Positions 57,045 through 64,000 of a stretch of 64,000 nt of DNA are shown in pieces (position 1 is the stretch's first letter; each line of letters opens with the position of its first letter). The notes below the pieces were generated by a model. The model had not been told where the DNA came from. It saw only the letters and a program-made list of their open reading frames with translations, and searched no databases. Origin of the DNA: CAVZOY01 sp963777095 (lineage in GTDB: Bacteria > Actinomycetota > Actinomycetes > Mycobacteriales > Geodermatophilaceae); NCBI GenBank assembly GCA_963777095.1, contig CAVZOY010000001.1, positions 124,001-188,000 of the forward strand, in the 5' to 3' direction. The position numbers and the translations under genes are program-made.

Positions 57045-57970
57045 GGCTGCTGTTCGCCGGTACGCCGGCACCCGCCGTTCCCTCGCTCGAGGCGCTGCTG
57101 GCGTCCGACCACGACGTCGTCGCCGTTCTCACCCGTCCCGACGCGCGCGCCGGTCGCGGCCGTGGACTGTCCCGCTCGCCGGTCGCCGAGCGCGCCGACG
57201 CCGCCGGCATCCCGGTGTTGCAGCCGCGCTCGCCGCGCGAGCCGGAGTTCCTCGAGCAGCTCGCCGATCTCGGCGTGGACTGCGCGCCGGTGGTCGCCTA
57301 CGGCGCCCTGCTGCCGCAGGCCGCGCTCGACATCCCCGAGCACGGCTGGGTCAACCTGCACTTCTCGCTGCTGCCGGCCTGGCGCGGCGCCGCGCCCGTG
57401 CAGCACGCGCTCATGGCCGGCGACGAGGTCACCGGCGCCGCCACGTTCCGCATCGAGGCCGGGCTCGACACGGGCCCCGTGTTCGGCACGATCACCGAGG
57501 CCATCGGGCCGCGGGAGACCGCCGGCGACCTGCTCGCCCGGCTGTCGGTGTCCGGGGCCCGGTTGCTCGTCGCCACCCTCGACGGCATCGAGGCGGGCAC
57601 GCTCGTGCCCGAGCCGCAGCCATCGGAGGGCATCAGCCTCGCGCCGCGGATCGAGACCGCCGACGCGCAGGTGGACTGGTCGCTGCCGCCGCACGTCGTC
57701 GACCGCCGCGTCCGTGGCGTCACGCCGGCACCGGGCGCGTGGACGACCTGGCGCGGTGAGCGGCTGCGGCTCGGCCCGGTCGCGCCGGAGCCGTCGGTGA
57801 ACGACCTGGCGGTGGGGCAGATCTCGGTGACCAGGGACGGCGTCCTGGTCGGCACGCACGGCGGGGCGGTGCGCCTCGGCGAGGTGCAGCCCGCCGGCAA
57901 ACGGATGGTCCCTGCGGCCGACTGGGCGCGCGGCGCACGGCCGGGGCCCGGAGAGCGGCTGGGCGCGTGA
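57041..57970 (+). CDS. fmt: methionyl-tRNA formyltransferase
   Basis: This 309-residue enzyme formylates initiator Met-tRNA using 10-formyl-THF. LRLLFAGTPAPAVPSLEALL is the family N-terminus and begins at a CTG (57041-57043) that overlaps the def TGA as CTGA. No ATG or GTG lies nearby, so a rare CTG start is likely; the alternative ATG 56990 lies inside def. The catalytic Asn-His-Asp set is visible in VNLHFSLLPAWRGAAPVQHA and FRIEAGLDTGPVF. It overlaps rsmB by GTGA. Confidence 0.95.
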   Translation: MRLLFAGTPAPAVPSLEALLASDHDVVAVLTRPDARAGRGRGLSRSPVAERADAAGIPVLQPRSPREPEFLEQLADLGVDCAPVVAYGALLPQAALDIPEHGWVNLHFSLLPAWRGAAPVQHALMAGDEVTGAATFRIEAGLDTGPVFGTITEAIGPRETAGDLLARLSVSGARLLVATLDGIEAGTLVPEPQPSEGISLAPRIETADAQVDWSLPPHVVDRRVRGVTPAPGAWTTWRGERLRLGPVAPEPSVNDLAVGQISVTRDGVLVGTHGGAVRLGEVQPAGKRMVPAADWARGARPGPGERLGA

Positions 57971-59359
57971 CGGCATCCCGGCGACCGCCGCGGCCCGGAC
58001 GGCGCCCCGGAGGCCGCCCCCGACGGCCTGCTCCCGTGCTCGACGGCGCGCGGCTGACCGCCTTCGACGTCCTGGACGGCGTCTCGGAGCGGCAGGCGTA
58101 CGCCAACCTGCTGCTCCCGCAGCTGCTGCGCGAGCGCACCGACCTCGACCCGCGGGACGCGGCGTTCGCCACCCAGCTGGCCTACGGGGCGCTGCGTGCG
58201 CAGGGCACGCTCGACGCGGTGCTGGCGCGGTCGGTGGACCGTCCACTGGCCGAGCTGGACCGGCGGGTGCTCGAGCTGCTGCGGCTGGGCGCGTACCAGG
58301 TGATCGACCTGCGGGTACCCGCCCACGCCGCCGTCACGACGACGGTCGACCTGGCGCGGGCGATCGTCGGGCCGGGACCGGCCGGGCTGGTCAACGCCGT
58401 GCTGCGCAAGGTCGCCGCGGGGGACCGGGAGCACTGGCTGCGGACGCTCGGCGCCTCCGGGGACGCCGCGCTCGCGCTGGCCACCGACCACCCGGAGTGG
58501 ATCGTCGACGCCTGGCGCACGGCGCTCGGCGGCGACGAGGAACTCGAGGAGGGCCTTCGAGCGGACAACGCCGCGCCGGAGGTGCACCTCGTCGCCCGCC
58601 GGCATCTCCCGCGACGTGCTGGTGACCGAGTCCGGCGGCGAGCCCGGGCCCTGGTCGCCCTACGCCGTCCGGCTCGGCGGGGGAGATCCGGGGCGGCTGC
58701 CGTCGGTGCGCTCCGGCGACGCCGCGGTGCAGGACGAGGGCAGCCAGCTCGCGGCCCTCGCCCTGGCGCGGGCGCCGCTCGACGGACCCGACGCCGCGTG
58801 GCTGGACATGTGCGCCGGCCCGGGCGGCAAGTCCGCCCTGCTGGCCGCCGTCCGCCCGGACGGCGTGCGGCTGACTGCGGCCGACCGGGCGCCGCACCGC
58901 GCGGAGCTGGTCCGGCAGTCGCTGGCCGGGGCCGACGACGTCGAGGTGCTCGTCGCCGACGGCCGCCGACCGCCGTGGGAGGCAGGGTCGTTCGACCGCG
59001 TGCTGCTCGACGCGCCCTGCACCGGGCTCGGCGCGCTGCGCCGGCGTCCCGAGGTGCGCTGGCGCCGGACGCCCGCCGACGTCCCGCCCTTGGTGGAGCT
59101 GCAGACGGCGCTACTGGACTCTGCAGTGCGATCGGTGCGCGTCGGCGGGGTGGTGGCCTACGTGACCTGCTCGCCGCACGCCGCCGAGACCGTCGAGGTG
59201 GTCGACGCGGCGGTGGCGGAGCACGGCCTCGAGGTGCTGCCCGTGACTCCGCTGTTCCCGGAGATCCCACGCACGGAGCGGGGTCGGTACCTACAGCTGT
59301 GGCCGCACCGGCACGGCACCGACGCGATGTTCGTCGCTCTCCTCCGCCGGAGCCGCTGA
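57967..59359 (+). CDS. rsmB: 16S rRNA m5C967 methyltransferase RsmB (one frame break)
   Basis: This protein of about 463 residues has an N-terminal NusB-like RNA-binding domain (about 25-165, FATQLAYGALRAQGTLD) and a SAM-dependent methyltransferase domain. The frame breaks near 58605 (gcccgccggc, one extra C). LDMCAGPGGKSALLAAV is the SAM loop. The two catalytic Cys are in DAPCTGLGALRRRPEVRW and YVTCSPHAAET. A basic Pro/Arg leader precedes the NusB domain. The gene is coupled to fmt. Confidence 0.94.
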
Positions 59360-59369
59360 CCGCGCCCGA

Positions 59370-59375
59370 TACGGT
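59370..59375 (+). promoter_or_regulatory. -10 element for leaderless GNAT-like gene
   Basis: TACGGT ends 8 bases before GTG 59384, with no ribosome binding site between, as expected for a leaderless transcript. Confidence 0.5.
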
Positions 59376-59383
59376 GCCGCCTC

Positions 59384-59881
59384 GTGAGCTGGCTGCCTGA
59401 CGACTTCGTCCACCCGCTGCGCGCCGACCTGCCGACGGGGCAGCACCTGCGGCCGATGGGCCCGGACGACACCGAGATCGACTTTCCCGCCGTGATGGGC
59501 TCCCGGGAGCGGCTGTGGTCGCTCTACGGCGAGGCCTGGGGTTGGCCGCCGGCGCACATGACGCCCGAGCAGGACCGCGACGATCTCGCGCACCACGCCC
59601 GCGAGATCAACGCTCACGAGAGCTTTCTCTACGGCCTGTTCGAGGACGACGAGGCCGAGCTGCTCGGCTGTCTCTACATCGACCCGCCGACCAAGGCGGG
59701 CGACATCGGCGCCGAGGTGTCGTGGTGGGTGGTCGACCGGCTCGTCGACTCCGACGTCGAGCGTGCATTCGACGACTTCGCCGAGCGGTGGCTGCGGGAG
59801 GAGTGGCCGCTGTCGGCGCCGGCGCGGTTCGTCGGCAAGGACCTGACCTGGGCCGAGTGGAACGTGCTGCCGGCTCGCTGA
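59384..59881 (+). CDS. GNAT-like N-acetyltransferase domain protein
   Basis: This 165-residue protein starts at GTG 59384. The layout is acetyltransferase-like: substrate-side N-terminal helices (SRERLWSLYGEAWGWPP), a strand with ELLGCLYIDPP, then EVSWWVVDRLVDSDVERAFD where the acetyl-CoA pyrophosphate loop would be, and a C-terminal FVGKDLTWAEWNVL. The canonical R/QxxGxG/A loop is weak or absent, so enzymatic activity is uncertain. It lies between rsmB and a convergent GPP34 gene, with only 6 bases between their stop codons. Confidence 0.65.
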   Translation: MSWLPDDFVHPLRADLPTGQHLRPMGPDDTEIDFPAVMGSRERLWSLYGEAWGWPPAHMTPEQDRDDLAHHAREINAHESFLYGLFEDDEAELLGCLYIDPPTKAGDIGAEVSWWVVDRLVDSDVERAFDDFAERWLREEWPLSAPARFVGKDLTWAEWNVLPAR

Positions 59882-59887
59882 TCCGGC

Positions 59888-60478
59888 TCAGAAGTAGGGG
59901 CTGCCGCCCCCGTCCGCGGCCCGGGCCGATCCCAGGTTGCGGTGGTGGGTGGCGACGAGATGCTCGACGACCGCCTCGCACAGCCACCGCACGGGCCCGG
60001 TGCGCTCCAGCGGGCCTTCGGCCGGTTCCCCGGGACGACGATCGGTGATGCCGGCCGCGTCGCCGATGAGCTCCACGGCGGCCACGAGCACGTCGTCGTC
60101 CTCGTCCGTGGTCTCGAGCACCTGGTACCGGCGCCCGAGCAGGGTCCTGCGGGCCGCCCAGCGGCCGGAGTCGACGTTGTCGCGTACGAGCTCGCCGAGG
60201 TCGACGCCGCCGTGGTCCATCCACCAGTCGAGTGGGCGCTCGGGTTCCACGACGATCGGGGCGAGCAGCTGGTCCGCCGGCCCGAAGCCCGTGGGCGTGG
60301 GGTCGACGACCACGCTGTCCTCCTCCTGCGCGACCCGGCCGGCGAGCGCCAGGTCGACCAGCAGCGCACCGCGGACGGCGACGTCCCAGATGTCGTAGTC
60401 CCGGAGCTTTCCGGAGTCGTCGAGGGCGTGCCCGGAGAGCCGGACCGCGATCCCGCGGGTCAGGTCGTGGTCGCTCAC
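59888..60478 (-). CDS. GPP34 (GOLPH3/VPS74-like) family protein
   Basis: This 196-residue all-helical protein has features of the bacterial GPP34 fold. DVAVRGALLVDLALAGRVA followed by a short strand pair VVVDPTPTGFGPAD is the family core. A later helix has WAARRTLLGRRYQVLE, resembling the basic phosphoinositide-binding pocket region of eukaryotic members. The bacterial function is not established. It is convergent with the GNAT-like gene and divergent from rpe. Confidence 0.7.
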   Translation of the reverse strand: MSDHDLTRGIAVRLSGHALDDSGKLRDYDIWDVAVRGALLVDLALAGRVAQEEDSVVVDPTPTGFGPADQLLAPIVVEPERPLDWWMDHGGVDLGELVRDNVDSGRWAARRTLLGRRYQVLETTDEDDDVLVAAVELIGDAAGITDRRPGEPAEGPLERTGPVRWLCEAVVEHLVATHHRNLGSARAADGGGSPYF

Positions 60479-60568
60479 GGCCGCTCCTCCACGGGCGCAG
60501 CTTCGCAGACGAACGGGCCGGTCACGAGCGAAGACGCACCATCGGGGGAGCGCGAGAGCACCCCCACC

Positions 60569-60574
60569 TAGACT
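60569..60574 (+). promoter_or_regulatory. -10 element for leaderless rpe
   Basis: TAGACT ends 8 bases before GTG 60583, which places transcription initiation at the start codon. This supports GTG 60583 over ATG 60598 as the rpe start. Confidence 0.6.
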
Positions 60575-60582
60575 CGGATCCC

Positions 60583-61251
60583 GTGCCCCGGGAACCGATG
60601 ATCGCCCCGAGCCTGCTCTCGGCGGACTTCGCCCGGCTGGCCGACGAGACGCAGGCCATCGCCGACGCCGACTGGGTCCACGTCGACGTCATGGACGCGC
60701 ATTTCGTCCCCAACCTGACCCTCGGCCTGCCGGTGGTCAAGGCGATCCAGAAGGTCAGCCCCGTACCGCTCGACTGCCACCTCATGATCGAGAACCCCGA
60801 GCGCTGGGCACCCGGGTACGCCGAGGCCGGCGCGCGCAACGTCACCGTGCACGCCGAGGCCTGCACCGACCCGCGCTCGGTCGCCCGCGACCTCCGGGCC
60901 GCCGGCTCCCTGGCCGGCCTGGCCCTCAAGCCCGGGACGCCGCTCGAGGACTACCTCGACGTGCTGCCCGACTTCGACCTGCTGCTCGTCATGACCGTCG
61001 AGCCGGGGTTCGGCGGCCAGGAGTTCATCGCCGAGGTGCTGCCCAAGGTCCGCCGCGCCCGCGAGCTGGTCGAGACCGGCCACCTGACCCTGCTGGTCGA
61101 GGTGGACGGCGGCATCAACGCCGACACGATCGAGGAGGCGGCCGAGGCCGGCGCCGACGTGTTCGTCGCCGGTTCCGCGGTGTACGGCGCGGACGACCCG
61201 GGCCGGGCGATCGCCGCCCTCCGCGCCCAGGCGCTCGCGGCGACCCGGTGA
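60583..61251 (+). CDS. rpe: ribulose-phosphate 3-epimerase
   Basis: This 222-residue TIM-barrel zinc enzyme of the pentose phosphate pathway begins VPREPMIAPSLLSADFARL. VHVDVMDAHFVPNLTLG has the metal His/Asp, DCHLMIENPERW the next metal His, VMTVEPGFGGQEFI the phosphate loop and VDGGINADTIEEAAEAGADV the catalytic Asp. It overlaps ribD by GTGA and makes ribulose-5-phosphate supply part of the riboflavin operon, since Ru5P is a RibB substrate. Confidence 0.97.
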   Translation: MPREPMIAPSLLSADFARLADETQAIADADWVHVDVMDAHFVPNLTLGLPVVKAIQKVSPVPLDCHLMIENPERWAPGYAEAGARNVTVHAEACTDPRSVARDLRAAGSLAGLALKPGTPLEDYLDVLPDFDLLLVMTVEPGFGGQEFIAEVLPKVRRARELVETGHLTLLVEVDGGINADTIEEAAEAGADVFVAGSAVYGADDPGRAIAALRAQALAATR

Positions 61252-62309
61252 TCGGCACCGACACCGAGCGACGGGCGATGGCTCGCGCCCGGGAGCTCGG
61301 CGAGAGCGTCCTCGGGACGACCAGTCCCAACCCGCCGGTCGGCGCTGTCGTCCTGGACGCCGACGGCGAGGTCGTCGGCGAGGGCGCCACGTCGCCGCCC
61401 GGCGGCCCGCACGCGGAGGTGCACGCCCTCCGGCAGGCGGGGGAGCGGGCCCGCGGCGGCATCGCCGTCGTCACCCTCGAGCCGTGCGCGCACACCGGCC
61501 GCACGGGTCCGTGCGCCGAGGCGCTGATCGAGGCCGGCGTCGCGCGGGTCGTCGTCGCCGTTCCGGAGCCGACCCGGATCGCCGCCGGCGGCACGCAGCG
61601 GCTCCGCGAGGCCGGCGTCGACGTCGCGCTGGGCGTCGAGCAGGACGCCGCCGAGCAGGGCGCGCTCGCCGCCTGGCTCACCGGCGAGCGGGAGCAGCGG
61701 CCGTTCGTCGTCTGGAAGGTCGGCGCCACCCTCGACGGCCGCGTCGCCGCCGCCGACGGCACGAGCCGCTGGATCACCGGCGACGTCGCGCGCGCCGCCG
61801 TCCACCGGCTCCGGGCCACCTGCGACGCCGTCCTCGTCGGGTCGGGCACCGTGCTGGCCGACGACCCGCAGCTCACCGTCCGGGACGCCGAGGGGCGCGA
61901 CCTGGCCCGCCAGCCGCTGCGCGTGGTCGTGGACCGGCGCGGACGCATCCCCGCCGGCGCCCGCGTGCTCGACGACGCGGCACCCACGCACGTCAGCCGG
62001 GCCGCCGGACCCGCCGAGGTGCTGGCCGAGCTGTTCGACCAGGACGTCCGCCGGGTGCTGCTGGAGGGCGGCCCCGAGCTGGCCGCCGGCTTCCTCCGCG
62101 CCGGGCTGGTCGACGAGGTCCTGGTCCACCTGGCGCCCAAGCTGCTGGGCGCGGGTCCCTCCCTGGTGGGGGACCTGGGAATCACGACGATCGACGCTGC
62201 GCTGGCCCTCGACGTCGTCGACGTCACCCTCCTGGGGAGTGACGTGCAGGTCCGTCTGCGGCCGACCCGGCACACTGGAGATCGGCACACCGCCGACGGG
62301 AGGGACTGA
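61248..62309 (+). CDS. ribD: bifunctional riboflavin biosynthesis deaminase/reductase
   Basis: This 353-residue enzyme has an N-terminal cytidine-deaminase-like domain (1-145) and a C-terminal DHFR-like reductase (about 150-345). The zinc site is seen in GPHAEVHAL and LEPCAHTGRTGPCAEALI (HAE and PCxxxGxxxxC). The reductase has RPFVVWKVGATLDGRVAAAD, SRWITGDVAR, VGSGTVLADDPQLTVR and VLLEGGPELAAGFLRAGLVD. It performs the second and third steps of lumazine formation. It lies one base before ribE. Confidence 0.96.
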   Translation: MIGTDTERRAMARARELGESVLGTTSPNPPVGAVVLDADGEVVGEGATSPPGGPHAEVHALRQAGERARGGIAVVTLEPCAHTGRTGPCAEALIEAGVARVVVAVPEPTRIAAGGTQRLREAGVDVALGVEQDAAEQGALAAWLTGEREQRPFVVWKVGATLDGRVAAADGTSRWITGDVARAAVHRLRATCDAVLVGSGTVLADDPQLTVRDAEGRDLARQPLRVVVDRRGRIPAGARVLDDAAPTHVSRAAGPAEVLAELFDQDVRRVLLEGGPELAAGFLRAGLVDEVLVHLAPKLLGAGPSLVGDLGITTIDAALALDVVDVTLLGSDVQVRLRPTRHTGDRHTADGRD

Positions 62310-62310
62310 G

Positions 62311-62933
62311 GTGTTCACCGGCATCGTGGAAGAGGTGGGCACCGTCGTCGTCCGCGAGGACCTCGGGCGGGCGGGGACGGCATGGCGGCCCGCCTCCGGA
62401 TCCGGGCGGCCAAGGTTCTCGAGGACGTCGCCCTCGGCGACTCGATCTCGGTCAGCGGCGTCTGCCTGACCGTCACCGACGTCGAGGACGGCGTCTGGGG
62501 CACCGACGTGATGGCCGAGACGCTGCGCCGCAGCAGCCTCGGCAAGGCGGAGGCCGGCGGCCGGGTCAACCTCGAGCGGGCGGTCACCGCGCACACTCGG
62601 CTCGGCGGGCACATGGTGCAGGGCCACGTCGACGGCGTCGGCACCGTGCTCTCGCGCACCGCGAGCGAGCACTGGGAGGTGGTGCGGGTCGAACTCCCGC
62701 GCGAGCTGGCGCGGTACGTCGTCGAGAAGGGCTCCATCGCCGTGGACGGCGTCTCGCTGACCGTCAGCGCGGTGAGCGCGGCCGACGACCCGGCGCCGTG
62801 GTTCGAGGTCAGCCTGATCCCGACCACGCTGCGCGAGACCACGCTCGGCGAGCGGACCCCGGGTGATCCGGTGAACCTGGAGGTCGACGTGATCGCGAAG
62901 TACGTGGAGCGGCTGACCGGAGCCGGCCGATGA
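62311..62933 (+). CDS. ribE: riboflavin synthase alpha chain (one frame break)
   Basis: This enzyme is 208 codons after correction and dismutates two lumazines to riboflavin. GTG 62311 starts VFTGIVEEVGTVV, the invariant N-terminus. The frame breaks near 62376, where a G seems missing from a G run (gcggggacgg). The two homologous barrels follow: LGDSISVSGVCLTVTDVEDG with VNLERAV...GGHMVQGHVDG, and KGSIAVDGVSLTVSAV with LIPTTLRETTL. It overlaps ribBA by ATGA. Confidence 0.95.
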
Positions 62934-64000
62934 GTGAGCCGTTCACGCGCCTGGACTCGATCGAGGACGCCATCGCCGCCGTGAAGCGCGGCCGCCCGGT
63001 GGTCGTCATCGACGACGAGGACCGGGAGAACGAGGGCGACCTGATCTTCGCCTCGGAGCTCGTCACGCCCGAGCTGGTCGCCTTCATGGTGCGGTACACG
63101 TCGGGCTACATCTGCGTCGCCGTCACCGAGGCCGACGCCGACCGCCTCGACCTGCCGCCGATGTTCCGGGTCAACCAGGACCGCCGCGGCACCGCGTACA
63201 CCGTCACCGTCGACGCCCGCGAGGGCATCGCGACCGGCATCTCGGCCTTCGACCGCGCGCACACCATCCGGCTGCTCGCCGACGCCGACACCACCAGCGC
63301 GGACCTCGCCCGTCCCGGGCACATCGTGCCGCTGCGCGCCAAGGACGGCGGCGTGCTGCGCCGTCCCGGGCACACCGAGGCGGCGGTCGACCTGGCGGTG
63401 CTGGCCGGGCTGCGCCCGTCGGGCACCCTCTGCGAGATCGTCAGCGAGAAGGACCCCACCGGTATGGCGCGCGGCGAGGAGCTACGCGTCTTCGCCGACG
63501 AGCACGACCTGTGCCTGATCTCGATCGCCGACCTGATCGCCTACCGCAAGCGCTTCGACAAGCTGGTCGAGCGGGTGGCCGAGGCGACCGTGCCGCTGGC
63601 GCCGGGCATCTTCACCGCCGTCGGCTACCGCAGCTCCTACGACAACCGCGAGCACGTCGCCTTCGTCTACGGCGACATCGCGGACGGCGAGGACGTGCTG
63701 GTCCGCGTCCACTCCGAGTGCCTCACCGGCGACGTGTTCGGATCGCTGCGCTGCGACTGCGGACCGCAGCTGCAGGCGGCGCTGGCCGCCGTCGCCCAGG
63801 AGGGCCGGGGCATCGTGCTCTACATCCGCGGGCACGAGGGCCGGGGCATCGGCCTGCTGCACAAGCTGCAGGCCTACCAGCTGCAGGACCGGGGCGCCGA
63901 TACCGTCGACGCCAACCTCGACCTCGGGCTGCCCGGCCGACGCGCGGGACTACGGCACCGGCGCGCAGATCCTGGTCGACCTCGGCGTGCACACGATGCG
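62930..64000 (+). CDS. ribBA: bifunctional DHBP synthase/GTP cyclohydrolase II, 3' end outside window (one frame break)
   Basis: At least 350 residues are visible. The RibB half (1-205) shows VVIDDEDRENEGDLIFASE, the acidic metal loop, with VTVDAREGIATGISAFDRA and RPGHTEAAVDLAVLAGL. The RibA half has VRVHSECLTGDVFGSLRCDC, the zinc Cys set, then GIVLYIRGHEGRGIGLLHKL. Near 63931 (ctgcccggccgac) one extra G breaks the frame; corrected it reads LPADARDYGTGAQILVDLGV. The gene continues past the window end. It supplies both precursors of riboflavin. Confidence 0.95.
   Translation, partial: MSEPFTRLDSIEDAIAAVKRGRPVVVIDDEDRENEGDLIFASELVTPELVAFMVRYTSGYICVAVTEADADRLDLPPMFRVNQDRRGTAYTVTVDAREGIATGISAFDRAHTIRLLADADTTSADLARPGHIVPLRAKDGGVLRRPGHTEAAVDLAVLAGLRPSGTLCEIVSEKDPTGMARGEELRVFADEHDLCLISIADLIAYRKRFDKLVERVAEATVPLAPGIFTAVGYRSSYDNREHVAFVYGDIADGEDVLVRVHSECLTGDVFGSLRCDCGPQLQAALAAVAQEGRGIVLYIRGHEGRGIGLLHKLQAYQLQDRGADTVDANLDLGLPGRRAGLRHRRADPGRPRRAHDA

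Overview
The window is very GC-rich and densely packed. Its gene order is that of a GC-rich actinomycete: rarA-DUF948-DUF6167-alaS-ruvX-mltG-aroE, then aroC-aroK-aroB-aroQ-pepP-efp-nusB, then bldD/pyrR-B-C-carAB-pyrK-D-F, then mihF-gmk-rpoZ-coaBC-metK-priA-def-fmt-rsmB, then rpe-ribD-ribE-ribBA. Actinobacterial hallmarks are mIHF, BldD, a helicase-degenerate PriA, a type II dehydroquinase, an F420-type LLM oxidoreductase and apparently leaderless genes. I infer a Geodermatophilaceae-like organism (Blastococcus, Geodermatophilus, Modestobacter) with moderate confidence. No rRNA, tRNA, CRISPR array, transposase or integrase was seen.

Layout. 0-4.4 kb: a FadR-type regulator, a soluble Cache protein, an amino-acid/polyamine permease and an LLM oxidoreductase. 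4.4-6.4 kb: a nuclease-fold (DUF559-like) gene bracketed by two inverted copies of a 63-bp palindrome, then an aldo/keto reductase. 6.4-20.6 kb: recombination, translation, peptidoglycan and shikimate genes, mostly overlapping by 1-4 bases. 20.7-23.5 kb: an ABC transporter pair and bldD, convergent with nusB. 23.5-33.8 kb: the complete pyrimidine operon, with a probable PyrR-binding hairpin over the first ribosome binding site and BldD-type boxes in the bldD-pyrR intergenic region. 33.8-50.3 kb: an accessory block in the normally tight pyrF-mihF junction. It holds a cupin gene, a decayed SRPBCC gene, a GNAT gene, a SARP/AfsR-type regulator with two exported proteins, and a LacI-controlled arabinoside-utilisation locus. 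50.3-64 kb: mihF to ribBA housekeeping genes; ribBA runs off the window.

The arabinoside locus has a leftward operon (GH51 arabinofuranosidase, solute-binding protein, two CUT1 permeases, aldose 1-epimerase, GH43 lipoprotein). Diverging from it are lacI and then a rightward pair (Fe(II)/2-oxoglutarate dioxygenase, GH43-like protein). Near-identical LacI-type palindromes lie in front of both arms, so they probably form one regulon.

About forty single-base reading-frame breaks occur, nearly all one extra base, including in essential genes (aroK, pyrR, carA, rsmB, ribE). Twenty-five fall in the 6.6-kb GH51-to-GH43 operon, while long stretches have none. Every codon run between breaks is intact and the corrected lengths are whole codon numbers, so I read these as sequencing or assembly errors rather than decay. 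Affected genes are annotated as full-length with the break positions given.
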